Shown here: positions 62,641-64,000 of the stretch, piece after piece
How positions within the stretch are numbered: the first letter of the stretch is position 1
Layout of the letters: each line of letters starts with the position of its first letter
Assembly (NCBI GenBank): GCA_041725895.1
Contig: JBGRQA010000001.1
Span: 124,001-188,000 of the forward strand
Origin: JBGRQA01 sp041725895
Lineage (GTDB): Bacteria > Bacteroidota > Bacteroidia > Bacteroidales > Marinifilaceae
DNA length: 64,000 nucleotides
Reading direction: 5' to 3'
Position numbers and translations under genes: made by a program
The notes under the pieces: generated by a model
Told to the model about the DNA's origin: nothing
What the model saw: the letters and a program-made list of their open reading frames with translations, nothing else
Databases searched by the model: none

Positions 62641-63912
62641 TTAAATTTCCTTTTCAAGAATTATTTTTTTTTGAAGGATTTCTCCATTTCGCATAATGGT
62701 TAAGAAAACTTTGTTACGGTTTTCATTCTGAAATATTTGCAGTATTTGGTCGAGATCCATTTCGGTCACACTAACTCCACCGATTGCAATCAATTGGTCT
62801 CCTTTTAGTATACCAGCTTTTGCTGCAGGAGAGTTTTCATTAACGTAATAGATGTTAAAAACGGGAAGTCCGGGGAATGGCATTTCAAGTTCTATTCCGC
62901 TCATATTGTAAGTGAAAGGTTCTTTTAGATTTCGATTGCGGATAAAAGTTACTTTTTTATTGTAGTAGTCCAGGATAACCCGAAATCGACGTAATACCTC
63001 ACCGCCAATGCTTCCGTTTCGATTATCCCGTTTCAGGGTTTCCGAAATGGCTATGGTGTCGGGATAGGCGGTTATAACATCTTGTAAATGATAGGGACCA
63101 ATTTCGAGGCTTTGAATGCGACCAATTTCGCCATAAATGTTACCGTTAAGTCCTTGACCTATAAAGGTTGAAATGGATTGATCAGGGATTGTAATGGATT
63201 GATGTGAGCTTTCGGCTAACCAGAGAGAAAGACTTGAGCCGGTATCGATTAGCAATTTTACAGGGATTCGTTCTCCGGTATGTAGAGTAATAAAGGTGTG
63301 GATAAAAGGTTTCTTACTCGTAATTTCCAATGGAAAGGTTACTGCTCGTCTGCTTTTTTTGTATTTGTAGGTTGTGGGCTGGTGAAAAGTAACCATGTGG
63401 TTGATGTAGTCAATTTCGATGATGAAACGAGAGAAAAGCGAATAACCGATAATTCCGTGAATTTGAGTTCCGGTTTTTTGGGAGAGGCTAAATATGTCTT
63501 CCAGTAGTACATTGATTTCTTCAGAATTATTTCGGATGGAGGCAATGGAAATTTGATTGCCATAGGATTTGATTGCTTTAAGGGAGGGACCTGTGCCCAG
63601 GCCTTGCAGGTAAACCTCATGTGCGTAGTTAATGGTAAAGCTATCCCGTGCAGTCAATTCAGTAATCAGGGTTGTTCCAAGACCTGAATCCATAATGAAA
63701 TGCAGAGTGTTGGAGTTGTTGATTTTTAGAGGAATGATAAGAGCTTTGTTGGCGTATTTAAATTGAATGCGTTGTGATTTTTGTCCGGGGCGTCTGAACT
63801 GGAAAAAATCATCCAGTACTTGCCCCCGAAGAATTGGTGCATTAGCCAGGAATAAGAAGCAGATGATTCCCAATACTTTCAAGAAATGATTCAATCTCCG
63901 CACAACTTCCAT
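62641..63912 (-). CDS. Retropepsin-like aspartyl protease with PDZ domain
   Basis: The 423-residue protein has a signal or anchor segment (about residues 10-28, ending near LRGQ). Two aspartyl-protease-like lobes follow: the first has MDSGLGTT (Asp75) and the second LIDTGSSLSLW (Asp223), with GIIGYSLFSRF and GSIGGEVLRRF as the matching hydrophobic-Gly-Gly strands. A PDZ domain closes the protein (about 335-420; NENSPAAKAGILKGDQLIAIGG). The first site reads DSG rather than DTG, which still preserves Asp. Such proteins are widespread in Bacteroidota with unknown substrates, and periplasmic proteolysis is assumed. It is upstream of the S9 peptidase with a 240-base gap. The last 88 bases of the window, upstream of its start, hold only its promoter region. 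Confidence 0.88.
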   Translation of the reverse strand: MEVVRRLNHFLKVLGIICFLFLANAPILRGQVLDDFFQFRRPGQKSQRIQFKYANKALIIPLKINNSNTLHFIMDSGLGTTLITELTARDSFTINYAHEVYLQGLGTGPSLKAIKSYGNQISIASIRNNSEEINVLLEDIFSLSQKTGTQIHGIIGYSLFSRFIIEIDYINHMVTFHQPTTYKYKKSRRAVTFPLEITSKKPFIHTFITLHTGERIPVKLLIDTGSSLSLWLAESSHQSITIPDQSISTFIGQGLNGNIYGEIGRIQSLEIGPYHLQDVITAYPDTIAISETLKRDNRNGSIGGEVLRRFRVILDYYNKKVTFIRNRNLKEPFTYNMSGIELEMPFPGLPVFNIYYVNENSPAAKAGILKGDQLIAIGGVSVTEMDLDQILQIFQNENRNKVFLTIMRNGEILQKKIILEKEI

Positions 63913-64000
63913 CTTTTGGTGTTTTTCGTATTTGATTATAATTTAAGTAATTATCAGGTAATAGTCAACAATCGTTGTGCCACGAATAAAAAGGCACTAA

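Overview
The window looks like a chromosome segment of a Bacteroidota, most likely a marine Marinilabiliales-type bacterium (order inferred, genus not assignable). The evidence is three giant secreted proteins ending in the gliding-motility-type C-terminal domain of type IX secretion, a PorP/SprF outer-membrane protein directly behind them, Bacteroidota promoters of the TTTG/19 nt/TAnnTTTG form ahead of the tRNA genes, few Shine-Dalgarno sequences, and short intergenic repeats typical of the phylum.

Layout. 1-3.5 kb: 3' end of a PD40/SPOR envelope protein, clpS, a short NfeD protein and floA, closed by a strong terminator. 3.6-5.2 kb: tRNA-Ser(GCU) and three tRNA-Pro(UGG) genes, followed by a 167-168 bp tandem repeat made of the tRNA-Pro 3' end, its terminator and internally deleted tRNA relics. 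5.5-8.5 kb: small hypothetical and membrane genes in gene-poor DNA. 8.5-10.5 kb: an AT-rich three-gene cassette encoding a cysteine-rich exported peptide (NVEALA-like), a propeller lipoprotein and a CxxC thioredoxin-like lipoprotein. 10.7-20.4 kb: an efflux locus (membrane fusion protein, RND pump 1, TolC-like channel, RND pump 2) in which every intergenic gap carries a different repeat element, one of them encoding a four-helix-bundle (23S-IVS-type) protein. 21.2-29.3 kb: a TlpA-type thioredoxin, a wrecked cob(I)alamin adenosyltransferase, an operon of a TetR-like regulator, a tRNA-dihydrouridine synthase and CbiZ, a convergent ATPase-CobQ pair, an Lrp regulator and an aminopeptidase P. 29.7-57.9 kb: three giant Ig-repeat proteins (3255, 2817 and 2807 aa) and PorP/SprF. 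58-64 kb: minus-strand genes for an unknown protein, YaaA, an S9 peptidase and a PDZ retropepsin-like protein.

How it fits together. The giant proteins have signal peptides for Sec export and a C-terminal type IX signal for surface attachment or release; the PorP/SprF protein one base behind the third is the likely partner for their secretion or anchoring. The cobalamin genes (cbiZ, cobQ) indicate salvage of corrinoids, while the neighbouring adenosyltransferase has decayed, so that step must be done elsewhere in the genome. The efflux locus supplies a complete tripartite system with two non-identical pump subunits.

Strongest candidates for something undescribed: the peptide/propeller/thiol cassette (8.5-10.5 kb), the repeat-loaded efflux operon, the tRNA-Pro relic array, and the giant Ig proteins, which all carry 23 repeats by eye and show a three-cysteine pattern in which nearly any one cysteine can be missing. 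All counts and alignments here were made by eye.
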